A stretch of DNA of 64,000 nucleotides from an uncultured Lachnospiraceae bacterium. GTDB lineage: Bacteria; Bacillota; Clostridia; Lachnospirales; Lachnospiraceae. Made by a program: the position numbers and the translations under genes. Location of the stretch: positions 1 through 64,000 of the forward strand of contig ONEK01000012.1 in assembly GCA_900316855.1 (NCBI GenBank), written 5' to 3'. The stretch's first letter is position 1, and every line of letters begins with the position of its first letter. The notes under the pieces are model-generated. The model was not told the origin of the DNA. It searched no databases and saw only the letters and a list, made by a program, of their open reading frames with translations. This document shows, in pieces, positions 16,318 to 24,817 of this stretch.

Positions 16318-18927
16318 TTATCTCGAGCGGGGCTTTCGGGGAGATACTACCATCCACAGGACGAGAAGTCCGAACGAGACGCACAGTGCCACTGCCCAGG
16401 CAATCATGGACTGATCGTCCCCGGTCGCTATCCGCGAACGAACCATGGGCTGCATGACTTCCCCCTCCGGCGCTGCCTGCGGTGCCGCCTCCGGTTCCCT
16501 GGGCCTGTAGCTTGCCTGAAACGTTTCCTGCTCCGGAGCCGGATTGTCAGCAGACCTCATCGTGACAACGGGAGGATCAACAACGACCTCCGGCGACTTC
16601 ACATGGATGTCCGGCTGCTCGATTTCAACCGGCGGCTGCTTCACGACAACCGACGGTTTTTCGCCCTTTCCATGAATGAGGAAGCGGACGCCGCTGCCCC
16701 CGTCGGATTCCCGGATTGCTTCAAAGCGGCAGTTATCCAGACTGCACTCATGCCGGAAGATCGTTTCGCCGGTGATCTCCGTCCGCTGATCATTCACCTG
16801 CCGGAAGACCTGCAGCTTCACCGGCAGTTCCTCCTCCGTATTCATGTAATAGTGTCCGTCCTTCTCAGTGCAGCCGCTTCCGGGAATGGCTGTATAAGAG
16901 AGCGCAGGCGCATCTGCCATGGAGGCAGTCTGCCCGTCATCACTCTGGAATGAGAGGGAGAGGAAATGCGGACCAAGCTGTGACTCCTGAATCGGAGTTT
17001 TTGCAGTGAAATCCAGCTCTGCTCCCTGATCCAGTGTTGTATCCTTCAGCTTCAGCACCGGACGGAATATCGTTGCGCGGGGATCTGCTGTTCTTGTGAT
17101 GGGTGCTGCCGTCCCCTCCTTTACGGGCGCGACCCTGCAGTCCACATGGCAGAGGCCGCTTTCATGGATGCCGTCCTTCCATTCCCAGCAGGTATCCGAT
17201 GCCTTTTCTCCTGCCTGAATGATCCTCGTCCCGATCACAGCACCGGACGGATTTTTCATCGAATATTCAATGTCCACGTAGGCGTTCACCCGGCCGTCCG
17301 GCTCATAGCCGTCCGTGAACAGCACCATTTCCTCCGGGTCTACCCGATCCGGCACATAGACGGTGCAGTCCCGGGAACTGATTTCATACTGCAGCGGCAG
17401 GTCCGCCTCCGGAACCGGATAAGAGGCAATGGGCGTTTCGCTCTCCTTCCCGTAGAGCCCGGACTCCGGCTTGTTTGTCGGGATGCCGTTCCCTCCATAA
17501 GTCTTCACCGCCGTGATCCTGAATGTGACGATCAGCTTTTTCCCGTAAAATTCCGGATCGTCCGCGTGTCCTGTGTCCGAAACATAATTTCCACGGTAGT
17601 CAAAGCCGGACACTGTAATGGAATCTGCATCGTCTCCCGCCTGCCCGATTGTCAGCTCTGCGGTAATATCCTGCGGCTCTGCCCAGACAAAGGTTCCGTC
17701 CGTACCCTTTGCGCGCTCGCTGCTGTACGCCCTGATGGATGTCCGGTCCAGCGTAAAATCATCCGTGACAATATCACGGATCACGGAATCGCTGTCGGGG
17801 AGGGACGCCGTCACGTCAATCTTCTGCGCGATGGTGTGAAAAGCCTCCGTAAGCTGCCCGGCATTATCCGCCTGGAAGCAGTAGCTGTCGGAAGTATCCA
17901 CGCCGTACGTCTTGCCTTCATACGAAAGGCTGTCTGCTTCCGGGTTGTCCGAACTCAGAAGATACAGGAAACGCGAATTGATCTTCCCGACCCGTTCATC
18001 CGAGGTTTTGCAGTAATTCGTGGTTTCCGTCGGAGCATCATACCCCTGCGAATCGTCGAAGTAAAAGAAGGAGGGATTGTTATCCGTATCCCTGCTGTCG
18101 CGCTCGTATATCGGCAGATCCTCACCAGGAGAAAATTTCGTATTCGCGTCGATGCTGACGACATAAACCTTCGCCCCGGCGTCCTTGAGCTGCTTCGCCT
18201 GCCGCAGGGCTGCATTGGCTGTGGACGGCTGAAAGCCGTGCCCTCCCTCCGGGTTGGGCTGTCCGTCCGTAAACAGTACAACCGTTTTCGGATGACCGTT
18301 CGCCTTCTCCGCATCGCTGTACAGGACGGCATTGGCCGCCTGTAATCCCAGGTCTGTCCTGGTTTTCTCCGATCCGTGCTGCAGGCCGCTCACCATATCG
18401 GCCAGCGCCTGTTCGCCGCTCCCGGAGACCGTGACCATGCCCTTCATCAGGTCCTTTGCATCGTTGCCGAACGTAATGATGTCCATCCGGGACTGATGCT
18501 CCGCGGGAAGCCCGCGGTTGAGCTCCCCGATCCGACGGATAAACTGTCCCGCGGACTCCTTCAGCGCATTCTGGCGGATGGTCGGATCGTTGTTCCGGTA
18601 CGGAAAGCGCATACTGCCGGACTGGTCCAGCACCAGCACGATATCGGACGGAACAATTGTCTGTGCAACGCTTCCTGTCATATACTGCACGAGCGTGATG
18701 GTGCCCTCGCGGTCTTTGTCCGCCGTGAAGGATTTCTGCAGTACAACCGGCTCCGCGGATGTTATAATGCCATTGTCGGCCGGCGGTTCCTCCGCCCTGG
18801 CCGGCAATACTGCCTGTCCGAAAATCATCGACATCCAGATGCCGGACAGCAGGATCGTACCGGCTGCGCGCCCTTTTCCGGGCATTCTGCGCGCCAGATG
18901 ATTCATAAACGCTTTACATGATTTCAT
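16318..18927 (-). CDS. Large secreted VWA-domain surface protein
   Basis: An 869-residue protein with a signal peptide (cleavage likely after ARA at about 43-45), a von Willebrand factor A domain starting near 93 with the MIDAS motif DQSGS at 101-105, followed by beta-rich regions resembling adhesin modules, a Pro/Val-rich linker (KQPPVEIEQPDIHVKSP), and a C-terminal transmembrane helix (about 841-862) with a basic tail. There is no LPXTG sorting motif, so it stays membrane-anchored. VWA proteins of this layout act in adhesion or pilus-like structures, though the ligand is unknown. It is divergent from a LytTR regulator, with repeats between them. Confidence 0.8.
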   Translation of the reverse strand: MKSCKAFMNHLARRMPGKGRAAGTILLSGIWMSMIFGQAVLPARAEEPPADNGIITSAEPVVLQKSFTADKDREGTITLVQYMTGSVAQTIVPSDIVLVLDQSGSMRFPYRNNDPTIRQNALKESAGQFIRRIGELNRGLPAEHQSRMDIITFGNDAKDLMKGMVTVSGSGEQALADMVSGLQHGSEKTRTDLGLQAANAVLYSDAEKANGHPKTVVLFTDGQPNPEGGHGFQPSTANAALRQAKQLKDAGAKVYVVSIDANTKFSPGEDLPIYERDSRDTDNNPSFFYFDDSQGYDAPTETTNYCKTSDERVGKINSRFLYLLSSDNPEADSLSYEGKTYGVDTSDSYCFQADNAGQLTEAFHTIAQKIDVTASLPDSDSVIRDIVTDDFTLDRTSIRAYSSERAKGTDGTFVWAEPQDITAELTIGQAGDDADSITVSGFDYRGNYVSDTGHADDPEFYGKKLIVTFRITAVKTYGGNGIPTNKPESGLYGKESETPIASYPVPEADLPLQYEISSRDCTVYVPDRVDPEEMVLFTDGYEPDGRVNAYVDIEYSMKNPSGAVIGTRIIQAGEKASDTCWEWKDGIHESGLCHVDCRVAPVKEGTAAPITRTADPRATIFRPVLKLKDTTLDQGAELDFTAKTPIQESQLGPHFLSLSFQSDDGQTASMADAPALSYTAIPGSGCTEKDGHYYMNTEEELPVKLQVFRQVNDQRTEITGETIFRHECSLDNCRFEAIRESDGGSGVRFLIHGKGEKPSVVVKQPPVEIEQPDIHVKSPEVVVDPPVVTMRSADNPAPEQETFQASYRPREPEAAPQAAPEGEVMQPMVRSRIATGDDQSMIAWAVALCVSFGLLVLWMVVSPRKPRSR

Positions 18928-19010
18928 AGGCTTGTCCTTTCAGTCGTTCCTCTCTTACACAGTTTCGCCGGCGGCATTCCGCGGGGACTGCGGGTCCGTC
19001 AGTGGTTGTG

Positions 19011-19069
19011 ATCATAGCACGGCCTTCCGAACAAAAACGTCATGTGGCATAAGTGCCCGTTCTGTGGCA
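19011..19069 (-). promoter_or_regulatory. Extended -10 promoter of the VWA gene with upstream direct repeats
   Basis: On the minus strand TGC-TATGAT (-10 at 19011-19016) is an extended -10. Upstream of the -35 region lie direct repeats TGTGGCA at 19043-19049 and 19063-19069, 20 bp start to start. Two direct repeats about two helical turns apart is the arrangement of LytTR binding sites, and the LytTR gene starts at 19128. Confidence 0.4.
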
Positions 19070-19127
19070 CGAATGAAATTGTTGTTGCACCGATCCTTCA
19101 GAAAATAGGAAAAAAGTGAGGCTGGAA

Positions 19128-19511
19128 ATGAATCAGAACGTCATCCGTATCCATGTAGTCAACATTGTACCGGAGCCTGCCCTGGAGGTTCCCTATCATG
19201 GCATGCTGCTGCGCATCCCTCTCTCCGACCTCCTGTGCATCGAAGCCGAGGCCCATTACCTCAATCTGACATTAAAAAAAGGATCCCTGCGGGTCCGTAT
19301 GCCCTTAAAGGACATCGAATCCCGCCTGGAATCCTCGTGTTTTATCAAAATCAACCGCGGCACCCTCGTCAATCTGGACCGCATTCACTCCCTGGACGCA
19401 GGCACCGTAACGCTGCCCGGCGGCCGCAGGCTCCCGATCAGTGAGAAGGGCCGCAGCCGGGTTCTGGAAGCGTGGCGAAGTCATCGTATCCTTCAGCTGC
19501 TGGACGGATGA
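19128..19511 (+). CDS. LytTR-domain DNA-binding regulator
   Basis: A 127-residue protein made almost entirely of one LytTR DNA-binding domain (about 20-120): LLRIPLSDLLCIEAEAHYLN, FIKINRGTLVNLDRI, and GRRLPISEKGRSRV are diagnostic. It lacks a receiver domain, as in stand-alone LytTR regulators, so it cannot be controlled by phosphorylation in the usual way. The ATG at 19128 has GAGG upstream, and an upstream GTG at 19116 is possible. It faces the VWA surface protein gene, with candidate operator repeats between, so regulation of that gene is likely (inference). Confidence 0.85.
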   Translation: MNQNVIRIHVVNIVPEPALEVPYHGMLLRIPLSDLLCIEAEAHYLNLTLKKGSLRVRMPLKDIESRLESSCFIKINRGTLVNLDRIHSLDAGTVTLPGGRRLPISEKGRSRVLEAWRSHRILQLLDG

Positions 19512-19523
19512 AGGATACGGCCG

Positions 19524-20015
19524 TTACACCTCTTCCACCGTGATGGAACGGATTACCTGCGGCTCCCAGGGTGCATCACTCCAGTCCGTTTTGGTGTCTG
19601 CAATCCGGTCCAGCACATCCAGACCCCCGGTAATTCTGCCGAACGCCGCGTAGTCGCCGTCCAGATGCGGTGCATCCTGATGCATGATGAAAAACTGGCT
19701 CCCGGCGGAATCGGGATCCATAGTCCGTGCCATTGACAGCACGCCGCGGGTGTGTTTCAGGTTATTCGGCACCCCGTTCGACGCGAATTCGCCCTTAATG
19801 GAATAGCCGGGGCCGCCGGTGCCGTCACCGGCCGGGTCTCCTCCCTGGATCATAAAGCCCCTGATAATACGGTGAAACGTCAGGCCATCATAAAAATGTT
19901 CCTCACAGAGCTTCCGGAAATTCTCCACCGTAATCGGAGCAGTTTCCGGATACAGCTCACCCTTCATGATTCCTCCGTCCTGCATGGTGATGGTAACTGT
20001 GTATGTTTTTGCCAT
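19524..20015 (-). CDS. Cyclophilin-type peptidyl-prolyl isomerase
   Basis: A 163-residue single-domain cyclophilin, without a signal peptide, so cytoplasmic. Active-site motifs are FHRIIRGFMIQGGDP (catalytic Arg in FHRI), the Gln of FIMH-type strand SQFFIMHQDAPHLDG and the C-terminal V-rich strand. It accelerates cis-trans isomerisation of Xaa-Pro bonds and assists folding. The ATG at 20015 has AAAGGA at proper spacing, while one 6 bp upstream is too close to the ribosome binding site. It follows the CE2-like esterase by 18 bp and is probably cotranscribed with it. Confidence 0.92.
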   Translation of the reverse strand: MAKTYTVTITMQDGGIMKGELYPETAPITVENFRKLCEEHFYDGLTFHRIIRGFMIQGGDPAGDGTGGPGYSIKGEFASNGVPNNLKHTRGVLSMARTMDPDSAGSQFFIMHQDAPHLDGDYAAFGRITGGLDVLDRIADTKTDWSDAPWEPQVIRSITVEEV

Positions 20016-20033
20016 AATCATCCTTTCGTTGTT

Positions 20034-21185
20034 TCAGTCCTGTGTGTCTGCCGTGCGCTCCTCCCCGAGCATATCGGCCAGCTTCCCGGCAATGAGCCTG
20101 CCGGTCTTCTCATGGGTTTTCCGCGAGGGATGCCCTCCGCAGCCGATTCCATCCACAGCCGGATTCATCAGCGGAAGCGGGAGGAACTCCACATCCGACA
20201 GCACGGCAGCCTCCCTTGCGGGATCCATGAGTGTCTGCTCCATCAGTCCGTATACAACCAGAATCTTCGCCTCCGGGTAATCGGTTTTCAGACGTTCGAT
20301 GAAGTGGGCATAATTCTGAGTAAAATGGCGCTCCCGCACCGGAATCCCCTTTGTGAACGAAACATCATTTGTCCCCGCGTTCAGGACAATGGCATCCGGA
20401 ACATACCTTGCAGGGTCCCACCGCTCCATGTCCTTCCGGGTCAGCGGAGCACCGTTTTCGTCCCGCATGCCCCTGCTGCCCAGGTGAATCCTCACAACAT
20501 TCTCGGTTGTGCGGTCTGTATAGCTGTAAATAGCAGGCAGCAGGTCCGTCGTGACCGGGACGTCCGACGGAGGATCGATCCACTGCGAAATAATACCGTC
20601 CCCTGACCAGCACACCAGCTGCACCCGGGCATTCAGAAGTCTTGCCGCTGCCATCGGATAGGCATAGAGCGGATTTTCGTTCCCGGTGGAAAACTGGTAT
20701 TCCTCCGGGCGGTGAAGGACCTTTCCGTCAAAATCCGACCCGTCGATCCCATAGCCGGCTGTCAGGGAATCTCCGATGAAAAGCAGCTTCCTGTGCGCCG
20801 CCGGAGCCGGTACAACCGGGCTGTCTGCCAGGAGCCTGCCGAGACCGACCTTATCATTCCTGGCTTCGGACAGCTTGATGAGGGAAACAGTAACCGGGAC
20901 ACGGTCGGGGTTGCGCAGGATCTCATATGTATACGTGCCGCGGCGGGTCCGGATCTTGCGCATGCCTTCCAGGTTATGATCCAGGATCAGGGCAAGATAG
21001 GCATTTTCCGAAACCGGCTGATTCTCGGCAATGGCACAGACCTCGACTGCCACATGCTCCGCACTCGTCGTAAATTCAATACCTGATGCCGAAAAACCGA
21101 GCCACAGAAAGCCGCCGATCCGGAGTGTACGTCCCTGGATCAGTACAGTCTCCGTATTCAGTTCGTATTTTGTCATCCGGGGCAT
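20034..21185 (-). CDS. Two-domain SGNH esterase (CE2-like)
   Basis: A 383-residue protein. An N-terminal beta-sandwich (about 1-125) resembles the jelly roll of carbohydrate esterase family 2. It is followed by an SGNH hydrolase domain with block I GDSLTAGYG (Ser140), NAGTNDVSF and a C-terminal DGIGCGGHPS carrying the catalytic Asp-x-x-His. CE2 enzymes remove acetyl groups from polysaccharides. No signal peptide is seen, so it may act on imported oligosaccharides. The start at 21185 is uncertain; Met4 (21176) is an alternative. It is part of a minus-strand run with two unknown proteins upstream and the cyclophilin downstream. Confidence 0.78.
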   Translation of the reverse strand: MPRMTKYELNTETVLIQGRTLRIGGFLWLGFSASGIEFTTSAEHVAVEVCAIAENQPVSENAYLALILDHNLEGMRKIRTRRGTYTYEILRNPDRVPVTVSLIKLSEARNDKVGLGRLLADSPVVPAPAAHRKLLFIGDSLTAGYGIDGSDFDGKVLHRPEEYQFSTGNENPLYAYPMAAARLLNARVQLVCWSGDGIISQWIDPPSDVPVTTDLLPAIYSYTDRTTENVVRIHLGSRGMRDENGAPLTRKDMERWDPARYVPDAIVLNAGTNDVSFTKGIPVRERHFTQNYAHFIERLKTDYPEAKILVVYGLMEQTLMDPAREAAVLSDVEFLPLPLMNPAVDGIGCGGHPSRKTHEKTGRLIAGKLADMLGEERTADTQD

Positions 21186-21198
21186 AACGGTTCAGGTT

Positions 21199-21702
21199 TC
21201 AGGGATGTTTATGTCTGGGGATCGGCGGGAGCTGGCGGATCACAGGATGTCCGTAAGGACCCTGCCTGCCTTCCGTCGGCGGGTAGGTACGCATCGGCAC
21301 GTGCTCGAGATGTCTCGGAGAGACCGCAAAACGGGTCTTCCGGACAATATCCGTCACGGTACAGGTAACAGTCTGTGCATCCTGTGAAGCGTGTTCCACC
21401 AGAATCTGCTGATCCTCGGAGAATTCTCCCTGAATCCTGCCTTCTGCCTGATGGACGTCCAGATGGAGCCCGAAGGCAAGCCGGTCTCCGGTACATTCCG
21501 AACCCGTCAGGGTAATGACCGGCTTCAGCAGGGGCGACCAGGTGTAATCGTACAGGGCCAGATCTTCACCTGCTTCCGTATCTTCCCTGAAGATTACCGC
21601 ACGGACTGCCGTCTGCTCCGGTCTGTCCGGAAGCGGCTGTGATACCTCCTGTGTCCGGAGAAGAAATGTGTATTTACCAATTGTCTGAATTCTGCTGTCC
21701 AT
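21199..21702 (-). CDS. Unrecognised protein, 167 residues
   Basis: I do not recognise this protein. It has no membrane segment or signal peptide, looks beta-strand-rich with regularly alternating hydrophobic residues (TFLLRT, AVRAVIF), and ends in a Pro/His-rich basic tail (RQLPPIPRHKHP). It lies between a membrane-anchored unknown protein and the CE2-like esterase, with gaps of 18 and 13 bp, so all three are likely one operon. Codon use resembles its neighbours, and the antisense frames have no ribosome binding site, which supports that it is real. Confidence 0.6.
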   Translation of the reverse strand: MDSRIQTIGKYTFLLRTQEVSQPLPDRPEQTAVRAVIFREDTEAGEDLALYDYTWSPLLKPVITLTGSECTGDRLAFGLHLDVHQAEGRIQGEFSEDQQILVEHASQDAQTVTCTVTDIVRKTRFAVSPRHLEHVPMRTYPPTEGRQGPYGHPVIRQLPPIPRHKHP

Positions 21703-21720
21703 AAGCCTCCGACTGAAACG

Positions 21721-22266
21721 TCACGGGAGTTCCCCGTCCTCATAGTCCGGATTCGGTGTAAAGGTATTGATGTTGTCCGGGCCTCCCTGAAAGCCCTGCA
21801 CCGAGGTGAAGACAATGGACAGTGCCCTCTTCTCGTCCTCAGAGGCATTGCTGCCGTATCGGAACAGCAGATAATACGTCAGGTCCTCACTGCCCTGGTG
21901 CTCAAGCGCGCCAAGACAATAGTCGCCTTTCTTCTTCAGCTGTTCGGACGCTTTGGACCTGCCGCAGACGAGCGAAAGCAGGGCAATGGGATGGGATTTG
22001 GACAGAGTATCGTCCGGAACGTCAATGACAATGTCATAGTTCTCGTTTTTGATTGCCATGTTGACACTCGCACCCTTGAGTTCACTCGTCACCATGAATG
22101 AATAATACGGGGTGTTCACGAGCTCTCCGCCCTCCACGCTCTCCGTGGAGACCGAACCCTGCACGGTTTCGTGCTTCCCCTGCAGCATGCCCCAGATGAT
22201 CAGAACCGCGCAGACCAGCATCAGGGAGAAACTTTTCTGTTGTGCACTTCTGTTCCTGAACAGCAT
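21721..22266 (-). CDS. Unrecognised membrane-anchored protein, 181 residues
   Basis: I do not recognise the family. There is one N-terminal transmembrane helix (about 13-28, SLMLVCAVLIIWGML) and the remaining 150 residues are predicted outside. They include an alternating strand pattern (YSFMVTSELKG, YDIVIDVPDDTL) and a stretch LLSLVCGRSKASEQLKKKGDYCLG. An acidic tail (NPDYEDGELP) ends it. The first gene of the minus-strand run that continues through the 167-residue protein to the CE2-like esterase. No function is proposed. Confidence 0.6.
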   Translation of the reverse strand: MLFRNRSAQQKSFSLMLVCAVLIIWGMLQGKHETVQGSVSTESVEGGELVNTPYYSFMVTSELKGASVNMAIKNENYDIVIDVPDDTLSKSHPIALLSLVCGRSKASEQLKKKGDYCLGALEHQGSEDLTYYLLFRYGSNASEDEKRALSIVFTSVQGFQGGPDNINTFTPNPDYEDGELP

Positions 22267-22357
22267 AATCCGTCACCGCTTTCCTTTACAAATCTCCGGT
22301 CTGAATGTTCACCCCCGATCCGGGAATATTGTATCAATTCCCGGATCATTTTGCGAA

Positions 22358-22714
22358 TCAGGCAGAAGGGTCCGCAAGCTTCTCCGCAAGGCACAGCCCC
22401 TTCGCCGCCTCGACAAGGGCATCCCGCGAGGCGGACCTGCGGATCTGCCGGTAATACCGGATGAGCTGCAGTTCCCCGGAATCCTGCGGAGTCGTACCTT
22501 CTGTCAGCTGTGCAAGGTTCAGATTCAGTGCGTAACACAGCCTCAGGACGAGGTCCAGGTCCGCCCCGTCCTCCGTCTGCATGAAATGCCGGAGCGTGGT
22601 ATAGGAAACCTCCGCATTCTTCGCGATCTGGTTCAGCGAGAATCCGCTCTCACGGATCTGCTCCTTGATCCTGCCCTTCACTGCCCTGCCCGGATTCTGT
22701 ACGTCCCCTGTCAT
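22358..22714 (-). CDS. XRE-family helix-turn-helix regulator
   Basis: A 118-residue protein with one HTH_3/XRE domain at about 15-72 (IKEQIRESGFSLNQIAKNAEVSYTTLRHFM), where the two helices of the HTH are clear, and a helical C terminus with many Arg/Ala residues (RYYRQIRRSASRDALVEAAKGL). It probably binds DNA as a dimer. Target genes are unknown. It lies downstream of the shortened glycosyltransferase-like gene (52 bp gap) on the same strand, and may be cotranscribed with it. Confidence 0.72.
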   Translation of the reverse strand: MTGDVQNPGRAVKGRIKEQIRESGFSLNQIAKNAEVSYTTLRHFMQTEDGADLDLVLRLCYALNLNLAQLTEGTTPQDSGELQLIRYYRQIRRSASRDALVEAAKGLCLAEKLADPSA

Positions 22715-22766
22715 ATAGTATTCTCCCCCTTTCCGGCCGTGCCGCAGCCTCTGTCATCGATATCCG

Positions 22767-23657
22767 TCAGCCCCTGCCGTAATAAACGTCGCGCATCATG
22801 CCAAGGAGACGCCGAGCCAGATTCCGGGAGGACAGCTGCATCGCCTTCTGCCGGTACAGGAGGGAGATGGCCTTCCTCTCGCCCTCCTGCTGCGCCCAGT
22901 AGCGAAGGCATCTGTCACGCCGCCTGTCATGTCCCGGTGCATACCGGTTGCGGGGAGTCAGCGCGTACTCCGCGGCGGCACTCGAAGGATAATCTGCAAT
23001 GACCGGAATATCCCCTCCCGCAAACATCTGAACCAGAGGCGCAGGATCTGCAAGGTACGGCTCGTCGTAGACAAACGGCTTTTCCGATTCCACGAGGACC
23101 TCCGTGGAAATACCGCCTTCCATCACAGCAAGTCTGCTCTCAAAATTATAATGCTTCAGCCGCCGGTAGACATGTTCCGAGGGACAGCGGATCGCCTCGC
23201 AGTAGCTGTACGTGTAATCCCGGTACTGCTCCATGTGCATACCATTCATTGTCCTGCCGAAATGTGCAAGGTCGCGGATGCTCTCCGGATAGAGGCGGAA
23301 CGAGCCGGTAACCGGAAGGTCCCTGGCTGCCGCCGCCCTCGCCGCCTGCGTGCACAGTTTCCCCGCCTCCTCAATATGCACCAGATCTGCCCATGCAACA
23401 GCCCGGGAAACCCTGTCCGGGTCCACTAAAGCCAGCCGGTAGCGCTCCTCCCCCCTGCCCGCGCGGATCCGGACGGTTCTGCCAAACGGAAGCGCGAAAA
23501 GATCCCCGTTCTCCTGCTCATCCCTGTCAGTCCGGCTGCTCCCCGTCAGGACACCTATGCGCAGTCCCATCCGCCGCAGCTCGTTCACCGTTTCCCGCAC
23601 AGGCGCGGAAAACGCATTATCTCCCTCATAATCATTCATCACCAGCAGAATATTCAT
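22767..23657 (-). CDS. Internally shortened GT4-like glycosyltransferase protein
   Basis: A 296-residue protein. The N terminus looks like the Rossmann half of a GT-B (family 4) glycosyltransferase (MNILLVMNDYEGDNAFSAPV, WADLVHIEEAG, CEAIRCPSEHVYRRL). After MEGGI it jumps almost directly to the typical end of such enzymes (MFAGGDIPVIADYPSSAAAEYAL, then PGHDRRRDRCLRYWAQ). About 100 residues of the nucleotide-sugar domain start seem missing compared with the usual near-400-residue length. The donor site is therefore incomplete, and activity is doubtful. It could be a vestigial or regulatory homologue. No frameshift is visible. The downstream neighbour is an XRE regulator. Confidence 0.5.
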   Translation of the reverse strand: MNILLVMNDYEGDNAFSAPVRETVNELRRMGLRIGVLTGSSRTDRDEQENGDLFALPFGRTVRIRAGRGEERYRLALVDPDRVSRAVAWADLVHIEEAGKLCTQAARAAAARDLPVTGSFRLYPESIRDLAHFGRTMNGMHMEQYRDYTYSYCEAIRCPSEHVYRRLKHYNFESRLAVMEGGISTEVLVESEKPFVYDEPYLADPAPLVQMFAGGDIPVIADYPSSAAAEYALTPRNRYAPGHDRRRDRCLRYWAQQEGERKAISLLYRQKAMQLSSRNLARRLLGMMRDVYYGRG

Positions 23658-23728
23658 AGCACGTGAATTGTACCATAGGATGAATTGCTGTTGAATTCCG
23701 GCTCCCGGATGCGTTTTCAGAATTGTTA

Positions 23729-23757
23729 TTGATTTTTTGTATTTCCGGAGATATTAT
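23729..23757 (+). promoter_or_regulatory. Sigma-A-like promoter upstream of the Rpn-like gene
   Basis: TTGATT (23729-23734), 17-bp spacer, TATTAT (23752-23757). Transcription would begin near 23764, about 75 bp before the ATG. The spacer region is AT-rich compared with surroundings. Confidence 0.5.
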
Positions 23758-23837
23758 ATGCGTATTCGCCGGATATATTTTGTATACTGACATCCGGCGG
23801 CGGAGGGATTTATTTTCTTCAAATCGGAGGCCATATC

Positions 23838-24776
23838 ATGAATTCCGATCTCACTTCTTACCTGTCTTACATTCTGCCGGAGAAACCATGCTGCACTTTC
23901 CTCCGGACCCTGTGCATCGATCATCCCTGCCTGCTGGTCCCTGTATATGAGGAAGCGTTCTCACCGCCGCAGGCGCAGCCCCGCTACAGGCTGGATGAAA
24001 ACTGCGCCGCGGTTCTTCATCCCGGCGGACACACATACAGGACGGCAGACAGCCGGAATGCCGGATCACCGCCGGGGCAGGTCCTGTTCCGTATTGACCG
24101 TAAGGTCTATGACATCACCTGCAGCCGGACAGATACCCCCGGTATAAAGCTGCAGTTCCTTCCTCAGAATCCTCAGATTTCCAGTTCGCTTACCATCCTG
24201 ATCGGCGCCGGAAAGCCGTCAAAGCTGTCTGTCAGCTATCTCATCCAGTCTCCGGATCACCGTCACACGAAAAAATCCCTGAACTATTCCCTGGAAAATA
24301 TCCTGCACAGGAATCTGCTCCTGCTGATGCCGCTATACATTCAGAGTTACCGGTCCGAGCTGCCGGATATAGACCGGAATCCGGCTATGCGAAGGCATGT
24401 TGTCCTCGAATATTACACATTCCGCTGCCGCGTATGCAGCCTCGCAAGACAGAACCGGCTGTCCTGCTATACCGCCAGCAGCCTCATCGAGCTGACGGAA
24501 GGATACATTGCCTACGTCACGGCAGGATATTCCAATCTCAGAAAGGAGCTGAGTGAAATTTTGGCTGACGAAACCGCGGATTACCAGAGCAAGGATCTGT
24601 TTCTGGAAGGCGTGAAAATGAAGGAGAACAAGCTGCTGGACGCACTGTTTCCCCTTGTGAACGAGCATAAGATTTCCCTCGCCATTGCGGCGGATATTGC
24701 GGATCTGCCGGTGGACATCTTCGCCGACAAGCTGGAGAGAGCCCACTATCATGTTCCTGACCGCTCGCTGTGGTAA
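23838..24776 (+). CDS. Rpn/PD-(D/E)XK transposase-family-like protein, degenerate N terminus
   Basis: A 312-residue protein of uncertain family. The C-terminal two thirds resemble Rpn-type nucleases: SLENILHRNLLLLMPLYIQSY corresponds to the usual FxxxLPFYxxRYE segment, followed by a long helical tail. The expected PD-(D/E)XK catalytic residues in the N terminus are not clear, though YDITCS and IKLQF could be relics. Rpn proteins are recombination-promoting nucleases common in Clostridia. GGAGG lies 7 nt before the ATG. It is a single-gene transcript between a promoter at 23729 and the terminator at 24779-24817. My family assignment is weak. Confidence 0.5.
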   Translation: MNSDLTSYLSYILPEKPCCTFLRTLCIDHPCLLVPVYEEAFSPPQAQPRYRLDENCAAVLHPGGHTYRTADSRNAGSPPGQVLFRIDRKVYDITCSRTDTPGIKLQFLPQNPQISSSLTILIGAGKPSKLSVSYLIQSPDHRHTKKSLNYSLENILHRNLLLLMPLYIQSYRSELPDIDRNPAMRRHVVLEYYTFRCRVCSLARQNRLSCYTASSLIELTEGYIAYVTAGYSNLRKELSEILADETADYQSKDLFLEGVKMKENKLLDALFPLVNEHKISLAIAADIADLPVDIFADKLERAHYHVPDRSLW

Positions 24777-24778
24777 GC

Positions 24779-24817
24779 AAAATCGAGTAGGGGGATTTCA
24801 TCCCCCTACTCGATTTT
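24779..24817. terminator. Bidirectional intrinsic terminator with 18-bp perfect stem
   Basis: Stem 24779-24796 with 24800-24817, 3-nt loop, flanked by AAAA and TTTT. It ends the Rpn-like gene on the plus strand and, on the minus strand, the region after the purine permease including the candidate structured RNA. Confidence 0.9.
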
